Below are positions 41,045 to 49,422 of a stretch of DNA of 49,493 nucleotides, piece by piece (positions within the stretch are counted from its first letter, which is position 1; each line of letters opens with the position of its first letter). The translations under genes were made by a program, and so were the position numbers. Source of the stretch: Muribaculaceae bacterium (GTDB taxonomy: Bacteria; Bacteroidota; Bacteroidia; Bacteroidales; Muribaculaceae); NCBI GenBank assembly GCA_009775355.1, contig VSPN01000013.1, positions 1-49,493 on the forward strand, read 5' to 3'. The notes under the pieces were generated by a model, which saw only the letters and a list, made by a program, of their open reading frames with translations, did not search any database and was not told the DNA's origin.

Positions 41045-43822
41045 TTATCTGACCACGACTTTTGCTGTCTTGCCGGCAGCACGCACCACGTATGTGCCGG
41101 GCACCACATCGAGCGTGCAGTCTCCGTAATCTCCGGCCACACGCACTCCGTCAATGGTATAGATATCGACAGCTCCCGCGCAGTTCACGACACGCACGGC
41201 ACCCGACACCGGGAAGATGCGGGTCGCGTCAAGCGAGTCGGCCACCGCGTGTTCCACCCCGGAGATATTTCTGGTGGTAACTACGGCATAGCAGTTGGCC
41301 GGCACAGTCACGGTCTTGGCCGAAGCATCAAACACCGGCTCCGAATCGAAGCTCTTCGACGCGAAATGATATGTGCTGTTGTCGCCGCTGCGGAAGTTGA
41401 CTGTCATGGTCACATCCTTGTTGATGTTGGGATTGACCACGACATAGAGTTCCTTGTCGGCAGAAACCGCACTGATTATGCGGCCACCAGCCCAGTTCGT
41501 GAGACTGAGATCGTAGTCGGCTGTGGCTGAGAAAAGTTCCTGATTGTTGAGACGGATACCGATCAATTCCGAATAAGACTGTACGAGACCGGCATTGTCG
41601 GGATCGTCGAGAAGCGCCCAGTTCACGATCTTGGGACTGGTGTTGTTGCCGCCCGAATTGTCTTTCGTGTTCTGTGCATTTCCCATTTCTGAGAACTGCC
41701 AGATCATATGCGAGCCAGGCACGAGAAGCATCTGCGCCGCAGCCGAGCCAAGACGCTGCATGCTGACCTTGTGGTTGCCCTTAACACCGGCCGTGCCCCA
41801 CTGATCCTGCTTGTAGGCGAGACGCTGCTCGTCGTGGCTCTCCAGATAAGCCACGGTGCTTCCGGCAGTGCGGCTGTCGCGGACAGCCCACATGCGGTTG
41901 AGCGAGGAATTTGAAGGGTAGCCCATAGCAAACTGACAGCCGGCGTCATTGACATTGGCCCAGTTGAGTTCGCCGTCTTCGGCCATATCATTCTCCTCCT
42001 TGGCACCTGCGAGATTCTCGTTGATGAAATAGGCGTCGGGATTGACCTCGCGCATTGCATCGTGAAGCCTCTTCATGCGGGCCACACGCGAAGAGTTGTA
42101 AGCGTTTGTAGCCGCATCGCCTGAATTGGCATACGAGGTGTTGTCGCCCAGACCCTTCACGAGGTCGAAACGGAAACCGTCAACGCGGTATTCGCTGAGC
42201 CAGAACTGAAGCATGTCACGCCACTGGCGTTCCACAAGGGGGTAGCCCTGGTTCCAGTCGTTGAGCACGCTGTAGGCATGGGGAGCCGTGGCGTTATAGA
42301 AAGGATTGGTGCTTCTTGAATACATCTGATACCAGGGATGCAGACCGTCAGACTGATTGAACACCACATCGAGTATCACCGCCATGCCGAGTTCGTGGCA
42401 CTTGTCGATAAACTCCTTGTAATCCTGCGGAGTACCATATGCCTTGTCGATGGCGAAGTAGAAATTGGGGTTGTAGCCCCAGGAGTTGTTGCCGTTGAAT
42501 TCATTGATAGGCAGAAGCTCGATGGCGTTGACGCCGAGACTCTTCAGATAAGGGAGTCTGTCGATGGCCTGACGCACTGTGCCGTTGCCTCTTGCCTCCC
42601 CCTCGGTGCCGGTGAAGTCGCGGAAAAGAAGCTCGTAGATGACAAGATTGTCTTTCGACGCGCCCTTGAATCCAGACGTGTTCCACTTGTAGTCGAGCAT
42701 TCCTTCCGCATGCCAGGCCACAAGAGTGTTAGAGGGCACAAGACCCTCCGGATAGGCAGGTTTGCCGGGATAAACGGATGCCGATATGTACTTGTCATTG
42801 TAAGGATCAAGCACGAGACGCGCATAAGGATCACCCACGGCAGTCGCTCCGTCAACAAGATAATAATATCCGAAGGCGGTGCCGGTCACAGAAGCCGGAA
42901 GAGTGACCTTGAAGTAGCGGAACGCCGAGCCTTCGATGGTTTCCTCCACATAGTCCATCACATAGTCATTGCTGCCCACATAGCCGTCCCACGAGCCGAT
43001 CACCATGACCGAATTCTTTCCGGGAGCGGCAAGACAGAATGTATATGACCCGTCGGCATTCTTTGTCAGACCCATCGGGGGGAGCGTCGTGTCGGAAGCC
43101 TTGACAGATTCCCTGACATAAACCATAGGAATGGTCTTCTCAAGAACCTTGCCATCAGCCCTGGCCACTGCCTTGACAGTGTAGTTTCCTTCTTCGGTAA
43201 ACTTGTAGACACACTGCAGACTCTTCGACTGCGTTGCCTCGCCCACCTTGGTGTCGCCCACATAGATCTCTATGTCGGCCTCGACAGTAGTCGTGGCATT
43301 GAAGCGCACGGAAGTCGCCGAGTTCATCACATTGCTCTGGCGTGTCTTCGAGAAAGCGAGCTGAAAACCGCTGTCGAGCACATCGACAAGTATATCGGTT
43401 CCCCCCTCACCCTTCCCCTCCTTTGTTCCGCCGGTGTTGCGGAACACGAAGCAGAGCTGCTTCACGGTCTCAGTCGGAGCGACCCCGTAATACTCACGGA
43501 TGTCGCCTATATTGAGCTTCCAGAGATCGGGACTCACATATTCAAGCTGATATTTCGGAAGATCTTCCTCCCATTCGGGCGTATACTTCCATTCTGTCAC
43601 GGTGCCGTCGGTCGACTCCACATTCACGCCCGTATGGGCGTAGATATGCGTATCGGCCGGCATTCCCGCCAGACCCTTCGACCCCTGGTCAGCGTGGAAA
43701 TATATCACTACATTCTGCGAATCCTCCTGAAGAGGATCAGGTTCTGTAGTCACAACCTGCGCGTGAAGAGCCGGGATGACGGCGCACAGGCACAGGAAAA
43801 ACAGTAGAACGTTTTTTCTCAT
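41045..43822 (-). CDS. Secreted GH13 alpha-amylase family enzyme
   Basis: A 925-residue exported glycoside hydrolase. Signal peptide 1-22. N-terminal beta modules (about 25-235) precede a CBM48-like domain (about 245-340, FCLAAPGKNSVMVIGSWDGYV). The GH13 barrel runs from about 390 to 770: region I DVVFNQ (about 484-489), region II GFRFDLVKG with nucleophile D at about 554, region III FINEN with acid-base E about 602, and region IV AYLESHDEQ (about 658-666). The C-terminal beta domain ends with DIYTIDGVRV and GTYVVRAAGKTAKVVVR, a type IX-like tail. It likely cuts alpha-1,4 glucans at the cell surface or outside. No susC/D/R genes are beside it, so it is not in a classic starch locus here. Confidence 0.92.
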   Translation of the reverse strand: MRKNVLLFFLCLCAVIPALHAQVVTTEPDPLQEDSQNVVIYFHADQGSKGLAGMPADTHIYAHTGVNVESTDGTVTEWKYTPEWEEDLPKYQLEYVSPDLWKLNIGDIREYYGVAPTETVKQLCFVFRNTGGTKEGKGEGGTDILVDVLDSGFQLAFSKTRQSNVMNSATSVRFNATTTVEADIEIYVGDTKVGEATQSKSLQCVYKFTEEGNYTVKAVARADGKVLEKTIPMVYVRESVKASDTTLPPMGLTKNADGSYTFCLAAPGKNSVMVIGSWDGYVGSNDYVMDYVEETIEGSAFRYFKVTLPASVTGTAFGYYYLVDGATAVGDPYARLVLDPYNDKYISASVYPGKPAYPEGLVPSNTLVAWHAEGMLDYKWNTSGFKGASKDNLVIYELLFRDFTGTEGEARGNGTVRQAIDRLPYLKSLGVNAIELLPINEFNGNNSWGYNPNFYFAIDKAYGTPQDYKEFIDKCHELGMAVILDVVFNQSDGLHPWYQMYSRSTNPFYNATAPHAYSVLNDWNQGYPLVERQWRDMLQFWLSEYRVDGFRFDLVKGLGDNTSYANSGDAATNAYNSSRVARMKRLHDAMREVNPDAYFINENLAGAKEENDMAEDGELNWANVNDAGCQFAMGYPSNSSLNRMWAVRDSRTAGSTVAYLESHDEQRLAYKQDQWGTAGVKGNHKVSMQRLGSAAAQMLLVPGSHMIWQFSEMGNAQNTKDNSGGNNTSPKIVNWALLDDPDNAGLVQSYSELIGIRLNNQELFSATADYDLSLTNWAGGRIISAVSADKELYVVVNPNINKDVTMTVNFRSGDNSTYHFASKSFDSEPVFDASAKTVTVPANCYAVVTTRNISGVEHAVADSLDATRIFPVSGAVRVVNCAGAVDIYTIDGVRVAGDYGDCTLDVVPGTYVVRAAGKTAKVVVR

Positions 43823-43912
43823 AAGGTTAACTATATTTAGATTTGATTATTGATTATTGATGTCGCATGTTTCAAGTCGGCACTTCATGACGTGTCGCGT
43901 CGCCGCGCACGG

Positions 43913-44359
43913 TCACTCCTCTTCGGCGTCTGCCGGAATATAGGTAAGCTCGCGCATCTCGCGGTATTCAGTCCATTCCGGATCCGACTGCGCCTCGATC
44001 TCGAACGGCACAGTCTCCTCTATCGGGGCGAGAGCCCGGTTGAAGACTTTTCCGAAAACCCCGAGACTGCCGGTGTAAAAGAGCCAGTCGCGGCGTCCGT
44101 CGCCGGTGTATATGGCCACGATATAAGCGGCCTTGTCGGAGCGGAATGTCTCGTCGAGCGCGTCGGCCACGCGGCCCATCAGTTCGGCGTCGGCCTCGTC
44201 GGGGAAACCGTCGGGCAGCGCGTTGTAGCGCCATGACACACGCACAAGATAGGGAAACTTTCCGGAATCCATTATCTTGTCAACATAGTCACGGCCAGTG
44301 ACTATGACGGTCTTGCCGCCGTCGCCCTCCATAGGGGCGCTCCACCATCTTTCTTTCAT
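43913..44359 (-). CDS. DUF695 family protein
   Basis: A 148-residue cytoplasmic protein. It shows the DUF695 pattern: ERWWSAPMEGDGGKTVIVTG, YLVRVSWRYNALPDGFPDE, and the core RRDWLFYTGSLGVFGKVFN, with a final strand PFEIEAQSDPEWTEYREM. The ATG overlaps the stop of the DUF2027 gene (ATGA at 44356-44359), so the two are translationally coupled. Function unknown. A longer open frame to 44629 is shadow sequence of the upstream gene. Confidence 0.85.
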   Translation of the reverse strand: MKERWWSAPMEGDGGKTVIVTGRDYVDKIMDSGKFPYLVRVSWRYNALPDGFPDEADAELMGRVADALDETFRSDKAAYIVAIYTGDGRRDWLFYTGSLGVFGKVFNRALAPIEETVPFEIEAQSDPEWTEYREMRELTYIPADAEEE

Positions 44360-45069
44360 TTCCTGCGGCCTTTCTCCGCCACAAGCTGAACTTCGATCAC
44401 CGGAGTGTCGAAATATACACCGGGGCGGAAACAATGCACTTTGAAGAACTTGGTGAGATCGAGCTTTCGCGACACGCTGACCGGCATCTTGACCGCGAAC
44501 GTGCGGTCGCGCTTGCAAGCCACGGCCTGAAAGACAATGCGTTCGAGCTCGCCGACCGACTGTTGGGTATATGATCCGAGAGTCACCACTTCGTTGGGAG
44601 CCGCCTCTCCCGAGGCCGCCACCATCCATCCCGCCTCACCGTCGCGGCGCAGGAACTGATAAGTAACGAAATAATTGGAATCATTGACAAACAGCGCATC
44701 GATGCGCGTATCCGAAAGCTTCTTAATGTCGGCAGGCTCGAAAGCGAGCACAAGAGTCATGTCGTCACCATATTCGGTCTCCTCGACCGGAAAATCCTCC
44801 TGCTCCGGAGCGGCGGCAACGGGAGCGGAAACCGGCGCGGCACTTTCGCGTACGGATGTCCGCCCGGTGTCGAACGCCTTCTGGTCGAACATTTTCCGGC
44901 CCGGACCCTCAGGCTCGTGGCCTGCGGGAAGAACCACCACCAGATCGCTCGTCTGGACGGGGGTCTCGAATCCGTCGTCGTCGACATAAGCTATGCGCCC
45001 CTCGACACGGATCACCTTTCCCCCGCCGACAGCATTGAGATACCTGACGGTGTCACCTTTCTGTATCAT
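44356..45069 (-). CDS. DUF2027 protein without the usual Smr end
   Basis: A 237-residue cytoplasmic protein. The N-terminal KOW-like fold is MIQKGDTVRYLNAVGGGKV with GRIAYVDDDGFETPVQTSDL, the DUF2027 start. The middle domain (about 105-232) includes MTLVLAFEPADIKKLSDTRID and DALFVNDSNYFVTYQFL. Family members are usually about 100 residues longer and end with a Smr (MutS2-like) domain; this one stops at EVQLVAEKGRRK and no Smr motif is seen. It is 5 bp downstream of phoH and overlaps the DUF695 gene, so it is third in the suf/phoH operon. No frameshift remnant of Smr was noticed downstream. Confidence 0.85.
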   Translation of the reverse strand: MIQKGDTVRYLNAVGGGKVIRVEGRIAYVDDDGFETPVQTSDLVVVLPAGHEPEGPGRKMFDQKAFDTGRTSVRESAAPVSAPVAAAPEQEDFPVEETEYGDDMTLVLAFEPADIKKLSDTRIDALFVNDSNYFVTYQFLRRDGEAGWMVAASGEAAPNEVVTLGSYTQQSVGELERIVFQAVACKRDRTFAVKMPVSVSRKLDLTKFFKVHCFRPGVYFDTPVIEVQLVAEKGRRK

Positions 45070-45074
45070 CTTTA

Positions 45075-46031
45075 TTATTCTGTTTCTTCTGTTTCTGTAT
45101 CTTTCACTGACTCGTACGCATCGACGATCCGCTGCACAAGCGGGTGGCGCACGATATCTTTCTTCTCATATTCGATTATGCCGATACCCTTGACTCCGCG
45201 CAGTATGCGGAGTGCGGAAAGGAGTCCGCTCCGGGTGGAGCGGGGCAGGTCGATCTGAGTCACGTCACCGGTCACGACCATTCTGGAGTTCATGCCCAGA
45301 CGGGTGAGAAACATCTTCATCTGCTGAGTGGTGGTGTTCTGCGCCTCGTCGAGTATGATGACGGCGTCGTTGAGCGTGCGTCCGCGCATAAATGCCAGCG
45401 GGGCGATCTGTATTGTTCCAGCCTCCATATACTCCTTGAGTTTCAGAGGGGGGAGCATGTCTTCGAGCGCGTCGTAGAGCGGCTGCAGATAAGGGTCGAT
45501 CTTGTCTTTCATGTCGCCGGGCAGGAAACCGAGTTTCTCGCCGGCCTCGACAGCCGGCCTCGACAGGATGAGACGGCGGATCTCGCGGTTCTTCAGAGCC
45601 CTGACCGCAAGCGCGATGGCGATATACGTCTTGCCGGTACCGGCCGGTCCGAGCGCGAACGTCAGGTCGTTTTCGTCAAAACTCCGGGCCATGCGGGCCT
45701 GGTTGGCGTTGCGGGCGGAGATCGGCTTTCCGTTCTGGCCGTAAATTATCACACCCGAGGCGTCGCGTCGCGCCGGTGCCTCACCCCGCACTATGTCGAT
45801 TATGGCGTCCTCGTTGAGACTGTTGTATTTGGAGGCATAAGCCTCGATCTCCTTGATCTTGCGCTCAAACTCCGCAGTCTCGCTCTCCTCTCCTATCACC
45901 TTTATGACATTGCCGCGGGCTGCGACACGCAGCTTCGGAAACAGATTGCGGATGAGCGATATGTTGCTGTTGTTCGGGCCGTAGAACGTCTGCGGGTCTA
46001 TGCCGTCGATTATAATGATGCGTTCTATCAT
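45075..46031 (-). CDS. phoH: PhoH-family ATPase
   Basis: A 318-residue cytoplasmic PhoH/YbeZ-type ATPase. Walker A is LGPAGTGKTYIAIALAVRAL (128-135 core), Walker B VIILDEAQNTTTQQM, followed by the SRMVVTGDVTQIDLP motif. An N-terminal KH-like part (about 1-85) precedes it (FPKLRVAARGNVIKVIGEE). The family is tied to RNA handling and ribosome maturation with YbeY, though no ybeY is seen here. The ATG overlaps the sufB stop (ATGA, 46028-46031) and the DUF2027 gene starts 5 bp after its stop. Confidence 0.95.
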   Translation of the reverse strand: MIERIIIIDGIDPQTFYGPNNSNISLIRNLFPKLRVAARGNVIKVIGEESETAEFERKIKEIEAYASKYNSLNEDAIIDIVRGEAPARRDASGVIIYGQNGKPISARNANQARMARSFDENDLTFALGPAGTGKTYIAIALAVRALKNREIRRLILSRPAVEAGEKLGFLPGDMKDKIDPYLQPLYDALEDMLPPLKLKEYMEAGTIQIAPLAFMRGRTLNDAVIILDEAQNTTTQQMKMFLTRLGMNSRMVVTGDVTQIDLPRSTRSGLLSALRILRGVKGIGIIEYEKKDIVRHPLVQRIVDAYESVKDTETEETE

Positions 46032-47545
46032 CCCACCGAGTTTTCAAGTGATATCTGGAGAAGTTTCTGCGCCTCGACAGCAAACTCCATCGGAAGCTTG
46101 TTCATCACCTCGCGCGTGTAACCGCCGACAATCAGGCCTACGGCCTGCTCGGTCGGAATGCCCCGCTGGCGGCAGTAGAAGAGCTGCTCCTCGTTGATCT
46201 TCGAAGTGGTGGCCTCATGCTCGACGGTCGATGTGTCGTTGCCGACCTCTATATAGGGGAACGTGTGCGCTCCGCACCGGTCGCCCATCAGCAGTGAGTC
46301 GCACTGGGTGTAGTTGCGGCATCCCGACGCTCCTTTTGCCACCCGCACGAGACCCCGGTAGCTGTTCTGCGACTCTCCGGCCGATATGCCCTTGCTGACG
46401 ATGGTGCTGCGGGAGTCGCGGCCGATATGTATCATCTTCGTTCCGGTGTCGGCCTGCTGGCGGTTGTTGGTAAGAGCCACACTGTAGAACTCGCCGACGC
46501 TCTCGTCGCCTTTCAGCACGCACCCGGGATACTTCCACGTGATCGCCGAACCGGTCTCTACCTGTGTCCACGATATCTTGGAGCGGTGTCCGCGGCAGAG
46601 TCCGCGTTTGGTCACAAAGTTGAACACTCCTCCACGGCCTTCGCGGTCGCCGGCATACCAGTTCTGGACTGTCGAATACTTCACCTCGGCGCGGTCTTCG
46701 ACCACAATCTCCACCACGGCGGCATGAAGCTGGTTCTCGTCGCGCATCGGCGCGGTGCAACCTTCGAGGTAGCTGACATAGGAGTCATCGTCGGCCACTA
46801 TGAGCGTTCTCTCGAACTGGCCGGTTCCAGAGGCGTTTATCCGGAAATATGTGCTGAGTTCCATCGGACAGCGCACGCCCTTGGGAATGTAGACGAACGA
46901 GCCGTCGGAGAAGACAGCGGCGTTGAGCGCGGCATAGAAATTGTCGCGGTATCCGACCACCGAGCCGAGGTACTTGCGGACCAGCTCCGGGTAGTCTCTT
47001 ACCGCCTCCGACATAGAGCAGAAGATCACCCCGAGTTCGGCAAGCCGCTCGCGGTGTGTGGTCTTCACGCTAACGGAGTCGAGCACAGCGTCTACCGCCA
47101 CTCCGGCGAGATGCTTCTGTTCTTCGAGCGATATGCCGAGCTTGTTGAAAGTCTTCACAAGTTCCGGATCAACTTCGTCCATGCTCTTCTTGAGTTCCTT
47201 CTGTTTCGGGGCGGCATAATAGCTTATCGCCTGGAAGTCGATTTCCGGTATCTGCAGATGTGCCCACTGCGGTGGCGTAAGAGTCCGCCAGTAGCGGAAG
47301 GCTTTCAGCCGATAATCGAGAAGCCATTCGGGTTCACCTTTCTTTGTCGATATGAGACGCACCACCTCCTCGTCGAGACCGGGAGGCACGATCTCGGTGT
47401 CGATGTCGGACGTGAAGCCATATTTGTATTCAGAGTTGGCAGCTTCCTCCAGGACCTGTCTCGACCTGTCGGGCTGCGCCTGTTCTTTCTGTTCCACTTC
47501 TTGAGTCTTTACAGTATTCCACAGCACACAGAGACTCTCCGGCAC
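46028..47545 (-). CDS. sufB: Fe-S cluster assembly scaffold SufB
   Basis: SufB of the SUF system, the scaffold that builds Fe-S clusters with SufC and SufD. Seen: the N-terminal SEYKYGFTSDIDTEIVPPGL, PEWLLDYRLKAFRYWRTL, the DSFVKTT-region DSVSVKTTHRERLAE, VFSDGSFVYIPKGVRCPMEL, and the C-terminal GAHTFPYIEVGNDTSTVEHEATTSKINEEQLFYCRQRGI (in pieces), with the EHE and C residues of the catalytic site. The frame has no ATG at the N-terminus: GTG codons lie at 47545 and 47497 (codons 1 and 17) and an in-frame TGA lies just above, so initiation is at GTG. The second start gives 489 residues, closer to the usual length. The gene is followed by phoH, not sufC. Confidence 0.95.
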   Translation of the reverse strand: MPESLCVLWNTVKTQEVEQKEQAQPDRSRQVLEEAANSEYKYGFTSDIDTEIVPPGLDEEVVRLISTKKGEPEWLLDYRLKAFRYWRTLTPPQWAHLQIPEIDFQAISYYAAPKQKELKKSMDEVDPELVKTFNKLGISLEEQKHLAGVAVDAVLDSVSVKTTHRERLAELGVIFCSMSEAVRDYPELVRKYLGSVVGYRDNFYAALNAAVFSDGSFVYIPKGVRCPMELSTYFRINASGTGQFERTLIVADDDSYVSYLEGCTAPMRDENQLHAAVVEIVVEDRAEVKYSTVQNWYAGDREGRGGVFNFVTKRGLCRGHRSKISWTQVETGSAITWKYPGCVLKGDESVGEFYSVALTNNRQQADTGTKMIHIGRDSRSTIVSKGISAGESQNSYRGLVRVAKGASGCRNYTQCDSLLMGDRCGAHTFPYIEVGNDTSTVEHEATTSKINEEQLFYCRQRGIPTEQAVGLIVGGYTREVMNKLPMEFAVEAQKLLQISLENSVG

Positions 47546-47587
47546 AAAACCGACGGCATGTCCGGAAGCCTCTCATACTTAAATACG

Positions 47588-47619
47588 CAAAAATAGTAAA
47601 AAAGTTGCAATCAGCCAAA
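47588..47619 (-). promoter_or_regulatory. Promoter of the sufB-phoH operon
   Basis: Minus strand TTTG (47619-47616), 20 nt, TATTTTTG (47595-47588). The transcript would start near 47581, about 36 nt before the first GTG of sufB. Confidence 0.85.
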
Positions 47620-47673
47620 CAGTTTGCAACAGTCCATACCACTGTCACGAGTTATCGTAAAGCACAAACGGGA

Positions 47674-48465
47674 CTACATGCTGATCTGCACTGTTTTCTT
47701 GCCTTTATGAATATATATGCACCCCGGCTCAGCAGTTCTGACACTATAGCCTCTGAGATCATAATAAGATTCATCTGCGGGATCTTTATCATCTGTATAA
47801 ATGTCTTCGACTCCGGCTGTGGGTCTTTTAAAGTCTTCTTCCGTAAATATAATCTCGCCGTTCTGACGGCATTCCAGCATTTTTTCGGGACCGCAGGTCG
47901 GTCTTGGGAATTGGGAAGGAGTGAGCACATAAAGATCTCTGGACAATCCTATTCCTTCGACCCAATATGCATCGTCTATATCACTTAATATTATACGTTT
48001 ACGCATATTGCCTGCAGAATCTTCTATAAAATCGACCTTTTTGACCGAGACATTCTCGGATTTATCACCTTCCTGCATATTCATGTCAAGAACAGGATAA
48101 AGCCCCGGAGCCCGGTAATATTCCTTAAGTTCTTCAGGCCATTCGATATCTTCTTGATATTGATACAGAACACCCGCTTCTTCTTTCATGAGCAGATAGC
48201 CTACATATAATTGCGGAGAATCTGACCGTCGGTCAATCTTCTTCAAAGTCATTCCGTCGACAATGGTGTCGCCGACTACTTCAGAATATATCAGGATATG
48301 GCGATAATCATCACCGACACCATCGTCAATATTACCCAACCCGGAATCCCATATCCACGACCGGCCATCGCACAGAATAGGCAAAGTTTCCGCAAACGCA
48401 TTAAAAGCACCCGGACAGAAAAGGGCCGTCACGAAAATAAAACCTTTCAACACATTCATAATCAT
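47674..48465 (-). CDS. Secreted protein with type IX-like tail, unknown function
   Basis: A 263-residue exported protein. Signal peptide about 1-25 (MIMNVLKGFIFVTALFCPGA). The mature part has beta-rich acidic sequence: ILCDGRSWIWDSGLGNIDDG, LKKIDRRSDSPQLYVGYLLMKEE, YYRAPGLYPVLDMNMQEGD, and DDAYWVEGIGLSRDLYVL, a layout seen in hypothetical exported proteins of Bacteroidales. A C-terminal tail reads YYDLRGYSVRTAEPGCIYIHKGKKTVQISM in pieces, with the DLRGxxV and GxYIxxGKK pattern of type IX sorting tails. Its ATG overlaps the stop of the upstream C25 fragment (48462-48465), so it was the next gene of the same operon. Low GC. With the upstream gene broken, its expression may depend on the insertion element. 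Confidence 0.75.
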   Translation of the reverse strand: MIMNVLKGFIFVTALFCPGAFNAFAETLPILCDGRSWIWDSGLGNIDDGVGDDYRHILIYSEVVGDTIVDGMTLKKIDRRSDSPQLYVGYLLMKEEAGVLYQYQEDIEWPEELKEYYRAPGLYPVLDMNMQEGDKSENVSVKKVDFIEDSAGNMRKRIILSDIDDAYWVEGIGLSRDLYVLTPSQFPRPTCGPEKMLECRQNGEIIFTEEDFKRPTAGVEDIYTDDKDPADESYYDLRGYSVRTAEPGCIYIHKGKKTVQISM

Positions 48466-49422
48466 CTGCTTATTTTAATAATTAATTCTGTTCCCTTATT
48501 AATCGTAGTCCCCTTGTCAAGTACAACCGAATTGCCATTAATCTCAGTTCCTCCATCGACAAAAACAACCTCTCCATAAGGGATGTCTTCCGTAACTGAT
48601 GAACCGATTATAATATCATCTCCTTTAATGTAATTTCGTCCAAGAAACCGCTCATTCTGAATTTTATCAACATTTAGGTACATAGATAAAGGTATGTAAT
48701 TCGGCTTTGAGACACATATCTTATAATTAATTCCCAAATCAGGCACCTCGATTTTTCGAGTATCTTTGAAGACCTTGTAATATGACTTACCGTCATCAGT
48801 ACTCATTACACAAACATCACACCCTTCTATACCGGGGTCTATAATAATCGTTCCATCATCATTAGAAATTGAATAATTCTTAAATAATTCAGGCATCTTT
48901 GTATATATCTGCATCTCTGGATCCCCAATCGGATTCAATCCAAAAAATAGCCATCTATTTGCCTCAGATCCGCCTGATACTCCAACCATAGAAAACTTGA
49001 CTTTACCGACAATCTCGCCAAATCTATTAAATGAGTCTCCATTGGAAAATAACATTTTGAAAAACGCCTCTTCATATTTTTGAGATGGTCCAAGCCTTGA
49101 AGCATTTCCACTTGCCCATCCGAACCTCGAACATCCGAAGTAAGCGAGGATCTTATTCTGAGAATTTCTCATAAATTCCTGACTTATACAATGAGTCGAA
49201 CCTCTTCTGTCAAACGCGTTAGTATGACAAGCAGATGTCAATATAATGCCGTTATAATCATTTTTACTATTATATATTTGAGAAGTATAATATTTGCCAT
49301 ATGACCCTAAGTCATAATAAGTAGGCATTCCATGAGATTCAATTGTCACAAAAGAATACCCATCAGATAAATTACTATTGAATCCCTCAAGCGTAAAATC
49401 TACAGAAGTATCGAAATACTTA
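48462..49422 (-). pseudogene. C-terminal part of a gingipain-like C25 protease gene, cut by an insertion sequence
   Basis: About 319 codons without a native start. The frame runs from 49421 as KYFDTSVDFTLEGFNSNL... and is interrupted by TAA at 49431-49433, where transposon sequence begins. Peptidase C25 features remain: SFVTIESHGMPTYYDLGSYG with the catalytic His, and IILTSACHTNAFDRRGS with the catalytic Cys, then ISQEFMRNSQNKILAYFGCSRFGW. A beta-rich C-terminus (VTEDIPYGEVVFVDGGTEIN and TTINKGTELIIKI) follows. The catalytic residues survive but the N-terminal part of the catalytic region, the propeptide and the signal peptide are lost from this copy. A GTG at 49349 could start only a fragment. 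AT-rich. Confidence 0.8.

Noticed and set aside
43823..43912. Promoter or SusR-type site for the amylase gene
   Set aside because: The region has an AT-rich ATTATTG repeat but no TAnnTTTG box on the minus strand, and no regulator gene is near, so nothing specific can be claimed.
47430..47648. 72-codon frame starting with ATG above sufB
   Set aside because: It overlaps the start of sufB in another frame and has no similarity I recognise. The ATG lies within the sufB leader; a short leader peptide cannot be excluded but is not supported.
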